32,174 bases of DNA, taken from Paradesertivirga sp965650335. GTDB taxonomy: Bacteria > Bacteroidota > Bacteroidia > Sphingobacteriales > Sphingobacteriaceae. A program made the position numbers and the translations under genes. The notes under the pieces were generated by a model, which was given only the letters and a program-made list of their open reading frames with translations, made no database searches and was not told the DNA's origin. The stretch is taken from NCBI GenBank assembly GCA_965650335.1, contig CBFGOI010000049.1, positions 1-32,174 of the forward strand. The letters are read 5' to 3'. Of this stretch, positions 7,870 to 15,278 are shown piece by piece; the first letter of the stretch is position 1; each line of letters starts with the position of its first letter.

Positions 7870-8277
7870 ATGAAAAAAATACTTTATTGTGGATTAATTG
7901 TAGGCATAAGTCTGTTTATTATCAGCTATGGAGGCTTATTTCTTGCAATCCGCTTTGTTCCTGAGCTGTTTGTAGTTTACAATAATCCACTATTCAATTC
8001 TGACGGAAGCAGGGATATTCTGTTTTATTTGCATGCCTTTATTATAAGCTTTGCCCTATCATGGTTCTGGGAGAGGTTCAAAACTCTTTTTTCAGGTCCA
8101 TTTCTCCTCAGAGGTGTTGAGTTTGGGTTTGTTTACGCAATTGTCGCTTTATTACCTGTCATGTGGATTACCTTTAGCTCCTTAGATATTACCATTGTGA
8201 TAGTTTTGAGCTGGTTTATTTACGGTTTTTTACAGGCGCTTGTCGCCGGAGTTATGTTTGCCAAGATAAATCCATAA
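7870..8277 (+). CDS. small four-helix membrane protein, unknown function
   Basis: 135 residues with four predicted membrane segments: about 4-28, 52-68, 84-103 and 108-132. The N-terminus MKKILYCGLIVGISLFIIS resembles a signal anchor. There is a Trp/Arg-containing loop (WFWERFKTLFSG) after helix 2. I do not recognise the family. It starts 2 nt after the broken small gene and so probably shares its operator-controlled transcript; this would make it part of the proposed oxygen-responsive group. Confidence 0.7.
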   Translation: MKKILYCGLIVGISLFIISYGGLFLAIRFVPELFVVYNNPLFNSDGSRDILFYLHAFIISFALSWFWERFKTLFSGPFLLRGVEFGFVYAIVALLPVMWITFSSLDITIVIVLSWFIYGFLQALVAGVMFAKINP

Positions 8278-8428
8278 TCGTTGAAAGCCATGTTGGTGCG
8301 AGTTCAAAAACCTACCTGGTTCTTAAGCCATCAAGACTCATTCGGATCTATAATAGATCTTTGCGCATTTGTCGGATATGCAGATTTGAAGTAAGAGAAA
8401 AGCCGATTCTGCTACCAGCTTGTTATGA

Positions 8429-9034
8429 CTAATCTACCACCTTCATTCTCAAGTTAAATACCACGTTTAACTCATTGTTAGTTTGAATCATTCCCCCAAT
8501 CTTTCGCGGAGGAATAATATTAAAATCAGAGAAATTTATTTGGCGAGTTCCGATCAGATTTACTACTTTTTCGCCTCCTGATAAAAACTTATAATCCACT
8601 TCTAAACGTCGCGTTACTCCAGCTAATTCAATGGCCACTATCCCTTTTATCAAATCAGGTTTAAGATCCAGGTCAGGATACCGATTCAAATTTATAAACC
8701 TTATTGTCAGCTTTGGAAACTCTTTTGCCTTTAATGTTTTCCTCAAATCGCTTGTCATAATCGGATGATGGCAGTCAAAATTCCGGACATCCAGTATCAA
8801 AGAACCACTTATTGGAAAAGTTTCTTTATTTGCGTACTTATAAAGATATAAAGTGTCTGGATTCGCATAATTTGCTATTAGGCAAGTAAATTTATTAACA
8901 TTGGTACTGCCATCAACTCTCAAAGAGCCACCCTTCATAATAACCCATTTCGTTATTTGAGGCTTATTCATCTGACTATTGAAAGCAGAAAACAAAATAA
9001 GCATAAGAAGCAAAAGAGTTTTCTGAGGAAGCAT
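8429..9034 (-). CDS. YceI family periplasmic lipocalin-like protein (second copy)
   Basis: About 201 residues; a signal peptide (LLLLMLILFSAFNS) precedes a YceI domain with GSLRVDGSTNVNKFTC, SDLRKTLKAKEFPKL and a C-terminal IGTRQINFSDFNIIPP. YceI proteins fold as an elongated beta-barrel that binds polyisoprenoid or amphiphilic ligands in the periplasm. The longest frame starts at a TTG (9040), but the ATG at 9034 gives MLPQKTLLLL, a normal signal peptide, and is preferred. Only 72 bp, including a terminator hairpin, separates it from the porin gene, so it is either a weakly read-through third gene of the YceI-porin operon or has a promoter inside that gap. Confidence 0.85.
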   Translation of the reverse strand: MLPQKTLLLLMLILFSAFNSQMNKPQITKWVIMKGGSLRVDGSTNVNKFTCLIANYANPDTLYLYKYANKETFPISGSLILDVRNFDCHHPIMTSDLRKTLKAKEFPKLTIRFINLNRYPDLDLKPDLIKGIVAIELAGVTRRLEVDYKFLSGGEKVVNLIGTRQINFSDFNIIPPRKIGGMIQTNNELNVVFNLRMKVVD

Positions 9035-9059
9035 ATGCAATATCTTAATTTACACAAAA

Positions 9060-9095
9060 AAAGCAGGCCGACCCAGACCGACCTGCTTTTTTTTT
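9060..9095. terminator. bidirectional hairpin between porin and second YceI gene
   Basis: Perfect 8-bp arms AAAGCAGG / CCTGCTTT flanked by A and T runs on both sides. On the minus strand it ends the YceI-porin transcript and would attenuate the second YceI gene. Confidence 0.8.
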
Positions 9096-9106
9096 GAAAT
9101 ATTTGA

Positions 9107-10423
9107 TTAAAAACCTACAACAGCTTGTATTACGTATCCTTTAAATTCACCTCCATTGCGGTAGTCGGCGGCAGGTAAATTTTTGTATTGTTGTTTAACA
9201 TATTCGCCTTTTAACAATATGTTATCAGTTAAGAACCATCCTGCGCTAAAAGCTATACGATCAACTTTTACATCCTGGGTATAAGTAATTGGAGCCGTTC
9301 CTGCTATGTTCATTGGCCTGTATTCTAAGACATTGTACCTTGCACCTACAAAGAAATTCTCTGCAGCGCCAATTCTATAAACACCGTCAATCGCATATTG
9401 AGTTGCTTTTCTATCCTTTGCTTCAGTTTTAGTTCTTCCGTTTGCAACTTCATAAGTTCCGAAAAGCTCCAGGCCGTAAGCCTTAGCAAATCCATTTACC
9501 TGAACAGCGTCTACACGTTTGCTAAATCCCGGACTAACACGGCCAGATGTGAACTGATCAGTAGATTTACTTCCAGCTTTCTCCAAAACCATGAAGTAAT
9601 TAGAACCGGTACGGTCGCCCGCATAAAGAGTGTTACCACCAGAGCTTTTATTTCCATAATAAGATCCAGAAAGGCGGACACGAACATCCTCAGTTAATTG
9701 TTTATCGAAGCCGGCTTTTAGATAAATCGCAGGTGACTTATGAATATCATTATCCTGAGCAGTTGCTATAAGGCTATCAATATTACCTTTTACCATACCG
9801 TTAGTAATTCCAACTAAACCAAAGAACCCACTTGCCCTAACTAAAACCTCACCGCCAATTTCAGTTGTAAATGCATCCATTATATAGTTTTCGGCAAAAG
9901 GATTGTAGAGGGTGTGCCCACCATCAGATCTACGGAAATGCTGATCGCCGTAATTAATTTCCATGTGTCCGACTTTAATAGTTGTAAACTTCATGATATC
10001 ATCCCATATCTGACCTTTGAAGGGAAGTTTATCAAATTGAATATAACCGCCTTTAACCCATGTTTCGTTATGGTGACGAGATGATAAATAGCTGGTTAAA
10101 TTTAAACGAATTCCTTCTGCCAATTGTACATCCATGAACAAATTAGCGTTCGCAGTATTGAAGCCAGGAGTCATTTTGTATAAACCGCCTGACGTGTTTT
10201 CGTGCTTTAAGCCCTGAAATGATTGAGTAAAACCTGCACCCCATTTAATTTTGATATTCTCGAACGCTGCATTCGTGTCTTTTGCAGCTTCGAACACATT
10301 GATACCACTTTTATCGTAAGGTCTAAGATTTGAAACCTCGGTTTGTGCTTGTAGTGCAACCGGACTTACCAGTATTAAGGCAAGGGCAGCAGTTTTAAAA
10401 ATGTTAGATAATTGAGTTTTCAT
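9107..10423 (-). CDS. outer-membrane beta-barrel porin-like protein
   Basis: 438 residues with a clear signal peptide (ALALILVSPVALQAQ, cut near 26) and a long run of alternating polar/hydrophobic strands. Examples are GLYKMTPGFNTANANLFMDV, IRLNLTSYLSSRHH, and a final strand GEFKGYVIQAVVGF that ends in phenylalanine, as outer-membrane barrels do. It resembles the phosphate-selective/short-chain porin type found in Bacteroidota. There is no TonB plug, so passive diffusion is likely; the solute is unknown. It lies 40 bp downstream of a YceI gene and shares its operator-controlled promoter, which suggests an envelope response to low oxygen (inference). Confidence 0.75.
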   Translation of the reverse strand: MKTQLSNIFKTAALALILVSPVALQAQTEVSNLRPYDKSGINVFEAAKDTNAAFENIKIKWGAGFTQSFQGLKHENTSGGLYKMTPGFNTANANLFMDVQLAEGIRLNLTSYLSSRHHNETWVKGGYIQFDKLPFKGQIWDDIMKFTTIKVGHMEINYGDQHFRRSDGGHTLYNPFAENYIMDAFTTEIGGEVLVRASGFFGLVGITNGMVKGNIDSLIATAQDNDIHKSPAIYLKAGFDKQLTEDVRVRLSGSYYGNKSSGGNTLYAGDRTGSNYFMVLEKAGSKSTDQFTSGRVSPGFSKRVDAVQVNGFAKAYGLELFGTYEVANGRTKTEAKDRKATQYAIDGVYRIGAAENFFVGARYNVLEYRPMNIAGTAPITYTQDVKVDRIAFSAGWFLTDNILLKGEYVKQQYKNLPAADYRNGGEFKGYVIQAVVGF

Positions 10424-10463
10424 GTTTTTAATTATTATTAGTGAATATTTAATGATTAGGTTG

Positions 10464-11072
10464 TTATTTCTTTAGCTTTAATACAATATCAACAGTAACT
10501 TCATTGGCAACTTTTAATGCCCCCATCATAAAAGTTGGAGCTTTAATGTTGAAATCGGTCATTTTGATGGCTTTTGAACCTTTACAAATAAGTTCATCGC
10601 CGTCAATAGTATAATTTGTTTGGAGGGTAACTGTCTTCGTTACTCCAGCTATACTTAAATTCCCTGTCGCTTTGATTACCTTTTGCTGCGGTACAACAGT
10701 GGCATCTATTAATTTGAAAGTGATCTTATTATACTGTTCTGCTTTTAGTGCTTTATGAGCTCTCGTGGTTAGTAAATCTTCTTTACCCTTTAAATTAGCA
10801 ACCGGAAGTGAAAAATTCAGAGAAGAAACATCTGCCAGCTCATCACCTTTTAGAGTAAAGGTTCCATCACAACTGAAGGCGTTTGCAGTCATTATCCAGT
10901 CGTGAATGTTTGATGTTCCGTTTACCTTAATAACAGAGCCGGAAGCGACCTTAAAGGGAGTTTGGGCCTGGACTGTTGATGTAAGAGCATTGAAGCTTAG
11001 TGCTAATATCAGGGTAAAAAGCTGACCTGCACGATTTCTTAATTTACTGGCATTGACATTTAAAACTTTCAT
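10464..11072 (-). CDS. YceI family periplasmic protein (first copy)
   Basis: 202 residues; signal peptide through LTSTVQAQ (about residue 37), then a YceI domain: GSVIKVNGTSNIHDWIM, LTTRAHKALKAEQYNKITF, NLSIAGVTKTVTL and a closing KMTDFNIKAPTFMMGALKV. The domain is of typical length. It heads the transcript YceI-porin(-YceI). Its upstream region holds a -7 element (11108-11115) and a near-perfect CRP/FNR-type palindrome. The role of YceI proteins is ligand binding in the periplasm; the specific ligand is unknown. The two YceI copies are diverged from each other. Confidence 0.9.
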   Translation of the reverse strand: MKVLNVNASKLRNRAGQLFTLILALSFNALTSTVQAQTPFKVASGSVIKVNGTSNIHDWIMTANAFSCDGTFTLKGDELADVSSLNFSLPVANLKGKEDLLTTRAHKALKAEQYNKITFKLIDATVVPQQKVIKATGNLSIAGVTKTVTLQTNYTIDGDELICKGSKAIKMTDFNIKAPTFMMGALKVANEVTVDIVLKLKK

Positions 11073-11107
11073 AATATTTCATTTTGATTAGTGTATTTTC
11101 TTTAGCA

Positions 11108-11115
11108 CAAATCTA
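11108..11115 (-). promoter_or_regulatory. -7 element of the YceI-porin operon
   Basis: Minus-strand TAGATTTG matches TAnnTTTG. No TTTG is present at -33. Its end is 58.5 bp from the centre of the operator at 11159-11174. Confidence 0.6.
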
Positions 11116-11158
11116 TCCTTGACGCTGAGCATATTGAATGATGTGGCGGGTTAAAAAA

Positions 11159-11174
11159 AATGATCTTAAACACT
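11159..11174 (-). promoter_or_regulatory. candidate CRP/FNR-type operator of the YceI-porin operon
   Basis: AATGATCTTAAACACT matches the perfect palindrome at 15.2 kb (in reverse complement) at 14 of 16 positions, including the central six bases. The distance to the -7 element is the same 58.5 bp as at the lactate dehydrogenase promoter. Confidence 0.6.
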
Positions 11175-11254
11175 ATTTTGAAGAAAAAATCAGAGCGAAA
11201 GCCAGCGTTAAAAAGAAATCAAATAAAGCGTCTGCATACAGAGCAATAAAACAA

Positions 11255-11290
11255 AAAGGAGATAAAAAGCTGCGAAGCCATCTCTCCTTT
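11255..11290 (-). terminator. hairpin downstream of the universal stress protein gene
   Basis: 8-bp arms AAAGGAGA / TCTCCTTT with a 20-nt spacer, followed on the minus strand by TTGTTTT. It sits about 35 bp past the stress protein stop. Confidence 0.5.
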
Positions 11291-11323
11291 ATTAATTCTT
11301 TTCAGGTATGTGAACAGTAATTC

Positions 11324-12253
11324 CTATCGTGAATCATCCGGTTCGTAGCAATAATGATCAAGCTGTTCGTTAGAGAGATCGGCCACGTCTACGCTAAAAT
11401 GGTTAGGAAGCACCAGTATGGGTATTTTAGAATTGTTTGCCATTTGCTTACTAACACTTGAATGGAACAATCCTTCAAAAAAGCCATATTGTTTATGAAC
11501 AAGAGTCAATAAATCCGCTTTCCCCGAACCGGTGATCTGTAGCAATTCTTTCGAAATATTGGCGCCCTTAATATTTTTATATAAAATCTTAGGATGATCA
11601 GGAGGTAGTGACTCATAAACAGAATGTTTGACAACTTTTTCCGAATCAATATCTGGTAAACCATAAGGAGAAATATGACTCACTAAAATTTCAGAGTCGC
11701 AGGCAACTGCAATTTCGCTCAGATACTTTAGAACTTTTGAATCGCTAAAGGTCAGGTCTGTGGCATAGGTTATTAAGCGAATTCCATTAAACTTCAAGCT
11801 TTCGGGCACCAGCAAAACCGGACATTTGATATTATCCAACACATCATGTGTATGGCTGCCAAATAGAAACCGTGATAAGCCGTTGGACTTATGAGAACCC
11901 ATCATCACCAGATCAACACCCTTGTCCTTTATAATATCTGAAACAACAACAGATAATTTCCCAAAATCGCTAATGCATGATATCCTCGGCTTAAATCCTG
12001 AAGCAGATTCTGCCGGAATACTTTCTTTCATCCGCCTGGCGATCTCTTTCAGGTCAGCCAGACTTTCTTGCTTAAGAGCAAGATGATCTGCAATCGGCCA
12101 GGCAATTTGTTCTGCCATTGGCGCACTTTCTATAATTTCCAGAGCATTGCAAAGCAAAATATTAGCTTTTAGTTTCAAAGCCATTTGCAGTGCATATTCG
12201 GAAGCGGAATGAGCTCGTGTTGAAAAGTCGGTTAATAAAAGGATAGTTTTCAT
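11324..12253 (-). CDS. tandem UspA-domain universal stress protein
   Basis: 309 residues with two UspA domains. Domain 1 (1-150) starts MKTILLLTDFS and has the ATP-binding pattern G-2x-G-9x-G(S/T) in the form GSHKSNGLSRFLFGSHTHDVL followed by CPVLLVPE. Domain 2 (about 155-290) starts IRLITYATDLTFSD, but its corresponding loop (HKQYGFFEGLFHSSVSKQ) is degenerate, though it ends in IPILVLPN. So only domain 1 is expected to bind nucleotide in the usual way. Double UspA proteins of this type accompany anaerobic or stationary-phase responses in many bacteria. An operator-like palindrome lies 60 bp before the start. Confidence 0.9.
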   Translation of the reverse strand: MKTILLLTDFSTRAHSASEYALQMALKLKANILLCNALEIIESAPMAEQIAWPIADHLALKQESLADLKEIARRMKESIPAESASGFKPRISCISDFGKLSVVVSDIIKDKGVDLVMMGSHKSNGLSRFLFGSHTHDVLDNIKCPVLLVPESLKFNGIRLITYATDLTFSDSKVLKYLSEIAVACDSEILVSHISPYGLPDIDSEKVVKHSVYESLPPDHPKILYKNIKGANISKELLQITGSGKADLLTLVHKQYGFFEGLFHSSVSKQMANNSKIPILVLPNHFSVDVADLSNEQLDHYCYEPDDSR

Positions 12254-12305
12254 AACATCGAATTATTTTATGTACGTAAAAATCATTTATAATACATTAA
12301 ATTAC

Positions 12306-12321
12306 AATGACTTAAATCACA
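12306..12321 (-). promoter_or_regulatory. candidate CRP/FNR-type operator of the universal stress protein gene
   Basis: Minus-strand TGTGATTTAAGTCATT has the GTGA-N6-TCA core (11 of 16 matches to the perfect site). It is centred 60.5 bp before the start codon, too close for the 58.5-bp class I layout, so a class II arrangement is more likely. No good -7 element was found. Confidence 0.4.
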
Positions 12322-12368
12322 ATAACCAATAACGTATCCACTCTCTCATAACATCTTCCGCTCCACAA

Positions 12369-12800
12369 CTAACTTGTTTGTTTTGAATTAATAGCCTTTA
12401 TTCTTTCAGAAGTTAGTTTGAAAACACGTTGTTTTACTGACTTAAATATTTGAAGAAGAGCACCAATCTCGCGTTCAAGAAGGGAGTGAGTTTCTATGAG
12501 ATTAAGCTCATAGTTGTGGTTAGCATTACTTATAAGTGGCTCAAGTAATGCAAGATAATTTGATACCTTTCTTTTGATCTCGGCATTTTGAGTTTGAAGA
12601 TTTAACACATTCAGCTTCAGCTCAAGTAAGTTTTCACTTATTTCGTGCTTTTTCGATTGAGCCCAACATCTCTCAACCAGCTTCTGTAAGAAACTTAAAT
12701 CCCTGGTAAAAAACTCTAAATCAGAAATCCAATGTTTGCTGATTAGATAAAGTTCCTGCAATTCTGCATTAAGCTGATTTTCTTCTATCACAGTTGTCAT
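12369..12800 (-). CDS. small helical (coiled-coil) protein of unknown function
   Basis: 143 residues, no signal peptide, no cysteine pattern; nearly all predicted helix with heptad-like leucines (ENLLELKLNVLNLQTQNAEIKRKV, HSLLEREIGALLQIF). The N-terminal ELYLISKHWISDLEFF and the C-terminal SVKQRVFKLTSERI are shared with the broken gene at 7416-7867, which defines a two-member family in this window. I do not recognise a named family. It is transcribed away from the FixL-type kinase gene and shares one operator palindrome with it. A weak -7 element (12822-12829) stands 58.5 bp from that palindrome, as in the other target promoters. It could be a cytosolic partner protein of the oxygen response. 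Confidence 0.75.
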   Translation of the reverse strand: MTTVIEENQLNAELQELYLISKHWISDLEFFTRDLSFLQKLVERCWAQSKKHEISENLLELKLNVLNLQTQNAEIKRKVSNYLALLEPLISNANHNYELNLIETHSLLEREIGALLQIFKSVKQRVFKLTSERIKAINSKQTS

Positions 12801-12821
12801 GACGCTTTGTATTTATATCAT

Positions 12822-12829
12822 CAAAATTC
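12822..12829 (-). promoter_or_regulatory. -7 element of the small helical protein gene
   Basis: Minus-strand GAATTTTG matches TAnnTTTG in all but the first base. Its end is exactly 58.5 bp from the centre of the palindrome at 12873-12888, and no -33 TTTG is present. Confidence 0.5.
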
Positions 12830-12872
12830 ATCGTTAATTACCGCGACTCCGATGACACCTGTCAATTTATTC

Positions 12873-12888
12873 TATGATCTTTATCAGT
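12873..12888. promoter_or_regulatory. shared CRP/FNR-type operator between the divergent small-protein and kinase genes
   Basis: TATGATCTTTATCAGT has a TGA-N6-TCA core and matches the perfect site at 12 of 16 positions. It sits 58.5 bp from the leftward -7 element and 43.5 bp from the end of the rightward one, so it could activate the left gene and autoregulate the right one. Confidence 0.5.
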
Positions 12889-12916
12889 TTTAGGTAATTT
12901 AAAACCAATCTTAATT

Positions 12917-12924
12917 TATATTTG
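12917..12924 (+). promoter_or_regulatory. -7 element of the kinase-regulator operon
   Basis: TATATTTG is an exact TAnnTTTG match, 42 bp before the kinase ATG at 12967. Confidence 0.55.
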
Positions 12925-12966
12925 CTTTAATCGCATTGTAAATGAAAGTTATGTTTGTAAAAGTTA

Positions 12967-14154
12967 ATGGATAAGTCAAAACTGCTGAACGCAATAATCG
13001 AATCCGCAATTGATGGCATAATAACTATCGATTCGCGGGGGATAATTGAAACGATGAATCCTGCTGCCTTAACTCTGTTTGGGTATCAGGAGATAGAAGT
13101 GAAAGGGGAAAATATTTCTGTACTGATGCCCGAGCCTTACAAAAGTGCTCACGATGGATACATACACAGATATCAGAGCACAGGAGAAAGGCGTATCATC
13201 GGCATAGGCAGGGAAGTTTTAGGCCTACGAAAAGATGGCTCAACTTTTCCTTTTCGGCTTGCTGTGAGTGAGGTTGAGTACGAAGACAGAAAAATATTTA
13301 CAGGTTTTGTTCACGATCTTTCTAAAGAAAAGGAAGCAGAAGAAAGGTTGAAGAAATATACCGAGGAGCTGGAAGAAAAAGTAAAAAACAGAACTCAAAA
13401 CTTAGAACATCTTATTGTTGAATTAGAAAAAGCCAGAGATGAGGCTAGCCATTCTTTAGAAAAAGAAAAGGAACTTAATCAGCTTAAAACAAGGTTTGTT
13501 TCGATGGCATCACACGAGTTCAGAACCCCGTTAAGCTCAGTTCAGTTGTCGGCCTCCCTAATTGAAAAGTACCTGCAAAAAGCAGATTCAGGCAATATTT
13601 TAAAACATACCGGTAAAATAAAAAATTCTGTAGGCCATCTTACCGGTATTTTAAACGACTTTTTATCCCTCGAAAAACTGGAAGCGGGAAAAACACAGGT
13701 ACAATTTCAGGAATTTGATCTGGTTAAATTTTCTGAAGACATAGTTGAAGAGATGCAGTTAATTTCTAAGCAGAATCAACACATTGTTTATCAGCATACC
13801 GGGGCTACAAGCCAGGTTTTTCTAGATCCGGCCTTACTAAAAAGCGCTGCTATAAATCTTGTTTCAAATGCCATAAAGTATTCAGGAGAAAACACTTTTA
13901 TTGAGTTTAACTCGGAGGTGACTGAAAACGAAGTATACATCACTGTAAAAGACAATGGAATAGGTATTCCTCTTGAAGAACAGAAAAACCTTTTCGAACC
14001 CTTTTTCAGGGCCCATAACACCGGAAATATCCCGGGAACGGGCTTAGGATTAAATATTGTAAAAAGATATGTTGAAATGATGGGTGGAGAAGTAATTTGC
14101 CAAAGCGCCCAAAATAAGGGAACAACAATTTCTTTAATTTTTAAAATAGAATGA
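12967..14154 (+). CDS. FixL-type heme PAS sensor histidine kinase
   Basis: 395 residues, soluble. The PAS domain (about 5-120) follows rhizobial FixL closely: MPEPY, HDGY, RY, TGE, RIIGI, RKDGSTFP, FTGF. H62 matches the heme-ligating histidine (H200 of Bradyrhizobium FixL) and R82 the arginine that senses bound O2 (R220); the spacing is 20 residues in both. A coiled-coil linker (120-172) leads to a HisKA domain with the phosphoacceptor H183 (SHEFRTPL) and a HATPase domain with N, G1 (DNGIGIP) and G2 (GTGLGL) boxes. It should autophosphorylate when heme is deoxy and pass phosphate to the next protein, whose gene overlaps by 4 nt (ATGA). No membrane segment is seen, unlike some FixL proteins. 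Heme binding is inferred from the residues. Confidence 0.9.
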   Translation: MDKSKLLNAIIESAIDGIITIDSRGIIETMNPAALTLFGYQEIEVKGENISVLMPEPYKSAHDGYIHRYQSTGERRIIGIGREVLGLRKDGSTFPFRLAVSEVEYEDRKIFTGFVHDLSKEKEAEERLKKYTEELEEKVKNRTQNLEHLIVELEKARDEASHSLEKEKELNQLKTRFVSMASHEFRTPLSSVQLSASLIEKYLQKADSGNILKHTGKIKNSVGHLTGILNDFLSLEKLEAGKTQVQFQEFDLVKFSEDIVEEMQLISKQNQHIVYQHTGATSQVFLDPALLKSAAINLVSNAIKYSGENTFIEFNSEVTENEVYITVKDNGIGIPLEEQKNLFEPFFRAHNTGNIPGTGLGLNIVKRYVEMMGGEVICQSAQNKGTTISLIFKIE

Positions 14155-15218
14155 ACGCATCAAAGAAGACCGTACTTTTAATTGAAGACAATCAGGATAT
14201 ACGTGAAAGTACGGCAGAAATACTTGAATTAGCAGGTTTTACCGTATATACTGCCGAGAATGGCAAAAAAGGTGTTGAACTCGCTCAGTCGCGCACACCT
14301 GATATTATTTTGTGCGACATTATGATGCCGGAGCTGGATGGGTACGGCGTTCTTTACCTGCTGAGTAAAAATGCTAACACAGCAGACATCCCTTTTATAT
14401 TTCTGACAGCAAAAGCTGAACGGACCGATATGCGTAAAGGGATGGAAATGGGAGCGGACGACTATTTAACCAAACCTTTCGACGATATGGAATTGTTGAA
14501 TGCGATAGAAAGTCGTTTACAAAAGAAAGAACGGTCCATTAAAAATGCCGGAAATGCCGCTTCTCTAGAATCCTTACTTGATGAAGCCCGTTCTTCCAAA
14601 TTATTGAATGAACTTTCTGTGAACAGCCGCATCCGCGCTTATAAGAAAAAGCAGAACATTTACATGGACGGCGACCAGGCGCTAAACGTGTATCTGGTAA
14701 AAAGCGGAAAAGTAAGAACGTTTATGGTTTACCAGGATGGACGTGAAATTGTAACGGGGATGTTTACAACAGGCGATTTTTTAGGATATGAAGCCGTGCT
14801 TCTAAACAAGCCGTATCCTGAAAATGCAGAAGCTCTTGACTCTGCAGAACTTCATCTGATACCTAGAAACGACTTTAATGCCTTGTTATTCAAAGATTTG
14901 GGAATTGCTAAAAAGTTCATAGAACTGCTTTCAGGCAATCTTCAGGAAAAGCAAGAGCAACTCTTAAAGCTCGCTTATAATTCTGTTAGAAAAAGAGTAG
15001 CCGACGCACTGATAGATTTGGCAAGAAAATTTGCGGGAGCAACAGTAGAAACCTGCGAGATCAAAGTTTCACGTGATGATCTGGCCGCAATGGTTGGCAC
15101 AGCAAACGAAACTATCAGCCGCACCCTGGCGGATTTTAAAGAAGAGAGATTAATTGAAAAAGAAGGCAGCATCATCAAAATCCTATCCCTTGAAAGATTA
15201 AAGCGAATAAAACAGTAA
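14151..15218 (+). CDS. response regulator with receiver domain fused to a CRP/FNR-type regulator
   Basis: 355 residues: receiver domain (1-125) with D13, phosphoacceptor D56 (LCDIMMP), T86 and K108; linker; cNMP-like beta-roll (about 155-270); and a CRP-family helix-turn-helix (about 305-345). The recognition helix ANETISRTLADFK carries E320, S323 and R324, the E-x-x-S-R pattern of FNR/FixK proteins. There is no N-terminal cysteine cluster for a [4Fe-4S] sensor. The phosphate-binding Arg-Ser of cAMP-binding CRP is absent (YEAVLLNKPYPENAEA), so regulation is probably by phosphorylation. The 4-nt overlap with the FixL-type kinase gene makes them a pair. A perfect palindrome with the expected spacing follows directly after its stop codon. 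In rhizobia FixJ and FixK are separate; here both roles seem to sit in one chain. Confidence 0.9.
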   Translation: MNASKKTVLLIEDNQDIRESTAEILELAGFTVYTAENGKKGVELAQSRTPDIILCDIMMPELDGYGVLYLLSKNANTADIPFIFLTAKAERTDMRKGMEMGADDYLTKPFDDMELLNAIESRLQKKERSIKNAGNAASLESLLDEARSSKLLNELSVNSRIRAYKKKQNIYMDGDQALNVYLVKSGKVRTFMVYQDGREIVTGMFTTGDFLGYEAVLLNKPYPENAEALDSAELHLIPRNDFNALLFKDLGIAKKFIELLSGNLQEKQEQLLKLAYNSVRKRVADALIDLARKFAGATVETCEIKVSRDDLAAMVGTANETISRTLADFKEERLIEKEGSIIKILSLERLKRIKQ

Positions 15219-15240
15219 AAGTGATTAAGATCACTTTTAC
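15215..15240 (+). promoter_or_regulatory. perfect CRP/FNR-type operator of the ldhA-hemN operon
   Basis: A perfect 10-bp inverted repeat (GTAAAAGTGA / TCACTTTTAC) with a 6-nt centre (TTAAGA). The inner GTGA-N6-TCAC is the half-site layout of CRP/FNR/FixK sites. It overlaps the stop codon of the regulator gene. The centre (15227.5) is 58.5 bp from the end of the -7 element, about -62 from the expected transcription start. It could also fold as a hairpin, but there is no T run worth the name behind it. Confidence 0.75.
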
Positions 15241-15278
15241 CTTTGATTAGCCTCATACCCTGGCCCCGACAACCGCAG

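Noticed and set aside
11138..11320. Plus-strand frame of 60 codons, Lys-rich
   Set aside because: It runs across the operator of the YceI operon and the terminator hairpin of the stress protein gene; its composition reflects A-rich noncoding DNA.
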